From: Pseudomonadota bacterium
GTDB lineage: Bacteria; Myxococcota_A; Polyangia; Polyangiales; Polyangiaceae
Assembly (NCBI GenBank): GCA_023402175.1
Contig: JAEXCN010000286.1
Coordinates: 1-15,048, forward strand
DNA: 15,048 nucleotides
Direction: 5' to 3'
The position numbers and the translations under genes are program-made. Under the pieces are notes generated by a model. That model did no database searches. It saw only the letters and a program-made list of their open reading frames with translations, and was not told where the DNA came from. Of the stretch, positions 14,778 to 15,048 are shown piece after piece (position 1 is the stretch's first letter; each line of letters begins with the position of its first letter).

Positions 14778-15048
14778 TCAGCCGGTGGCGTCGACCACGA
14801 CCGTCGGTGCGCGCTTCGCGACCGTCAGGCTGAAGCCCGCGCCGCCGAGGAACATGCCTTCGACGGTCGCGCCTTCCGAGAGCAGCCGGACGTCACCGCC
14901 GAGACCGCGCGCGACCCGGCGCGCGATCGCGAGACCGACGCCCGTGCCGCCGAACGAGCGCGTGGCCGATCCGTCGACCTGGAAGAACGGATCGAAGATC
15001 CGGTCCTGCTTGTCCTTCGGGACGCCGCCGCCGGTGTCGGCGACGATC
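14778..15048 (-). CDS. Sensor histidine kinase, C-terminal ATPase part only
   Basis: The window ends inside this gene. The 89 visible codons read through the C-terminal half of a HATPase_c domain: the G1 box VADTGGGVPKD (2-12), the F box RIFDPFFQ (16-23), and the G2 box SFGGTGVGLAIARRVA (31-46), then GAGFSLTVAKR (69-79) as the last strand and a short Val-rich tail to TGA at 14780-14778. It should bind ATP and phosphorylate a conserved His that lies outside the window. No receiver domain follows. The sensor domain, partner regulator and signal cannot be seen. The desulfurase gene starts 18 bp downstream on the same strand. Confidence 0.9.
   Translation of the reverse strand, partial: IVADTGGGVPKDKQDRIFDPFFQVDGSATRSFGGTGVGLAIARRVARGLGGDVRLLSEGATVEGMFLGGAGFSLTVAKRAPTVVVDATG

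Overview
The window is very GC-rich, bacterial and densely coded. It looks like chromosomal DNA of a Gram-negative bacterium, most plausibly a myxobacterium (Myxococcota, Polyangiales-like). The reasons are the high GC with strong third-position bias, an OpcA-type G6PD assembly factor beside zwf, several exported or lipid-anchored proteins, and a chalcone-isomerase-fold secreted protein. The phylum is an inference; no rRNA or marker tree is available here.

Layout. (1) 1-5915 is a sugar-phosphate block: the last 12 codons of zwf, then opcA and pgl on the + strand. They run convergently into transketolase (tkt, - strand). Divergent from tkt is a YfcG-type glutathione transferase, which converges on glucokinase (glk, - strand). 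Together these give glucose phosphorylation, the first two oxidative pentose-phosphate steps (NADPH), and the non-oxidative transketolase step; a glutathione-disulfide enzyme that could use the NADPH-backed thiol pool sits inside the block. (2) 6099-8578 (- strand) holds a secreted chalcone-isomerase-like protein, the endolytic transglycosylase mltG, and ruvX, with ruvX and mltG overlapping by ATGA. (3) 8748-12701 (+ strand) holds hisS, overlapping by ATGA with an unrecognised exported protein built from about 26 short Pro-hydrophobic units, followed by a lipoprotein with a SAM-methyltransferase fold. (4) 12707-15048 (- strand) holds a MarR-like winged-helix regulator, an unusual 253-bp intergenic region, a cysteine desulfurase, and the C-terminal end of a histidine kinase.

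The points most worth a second look are: the exported 16-18-residue repeat protein translationally coupled to hisS; the intergenic region upstream of the MarR-like gene, with a 28-bp near-perfect palindrome between G-rich tracts that lie on opposite strands; the ruvX/hisS divergent region, where both genes appear to have promoters placed so that transcripts start only 3-4 nt before GTG codons; and the three convergent gene pairs, whose stop codons all sit in the arms of inverted repeats. I saw no transposase, CRISPR array, tRNA, rRNA or phage gene. I did not find a clear undescribed multi-gene defence or mobile system; most of the window is housekeeping.
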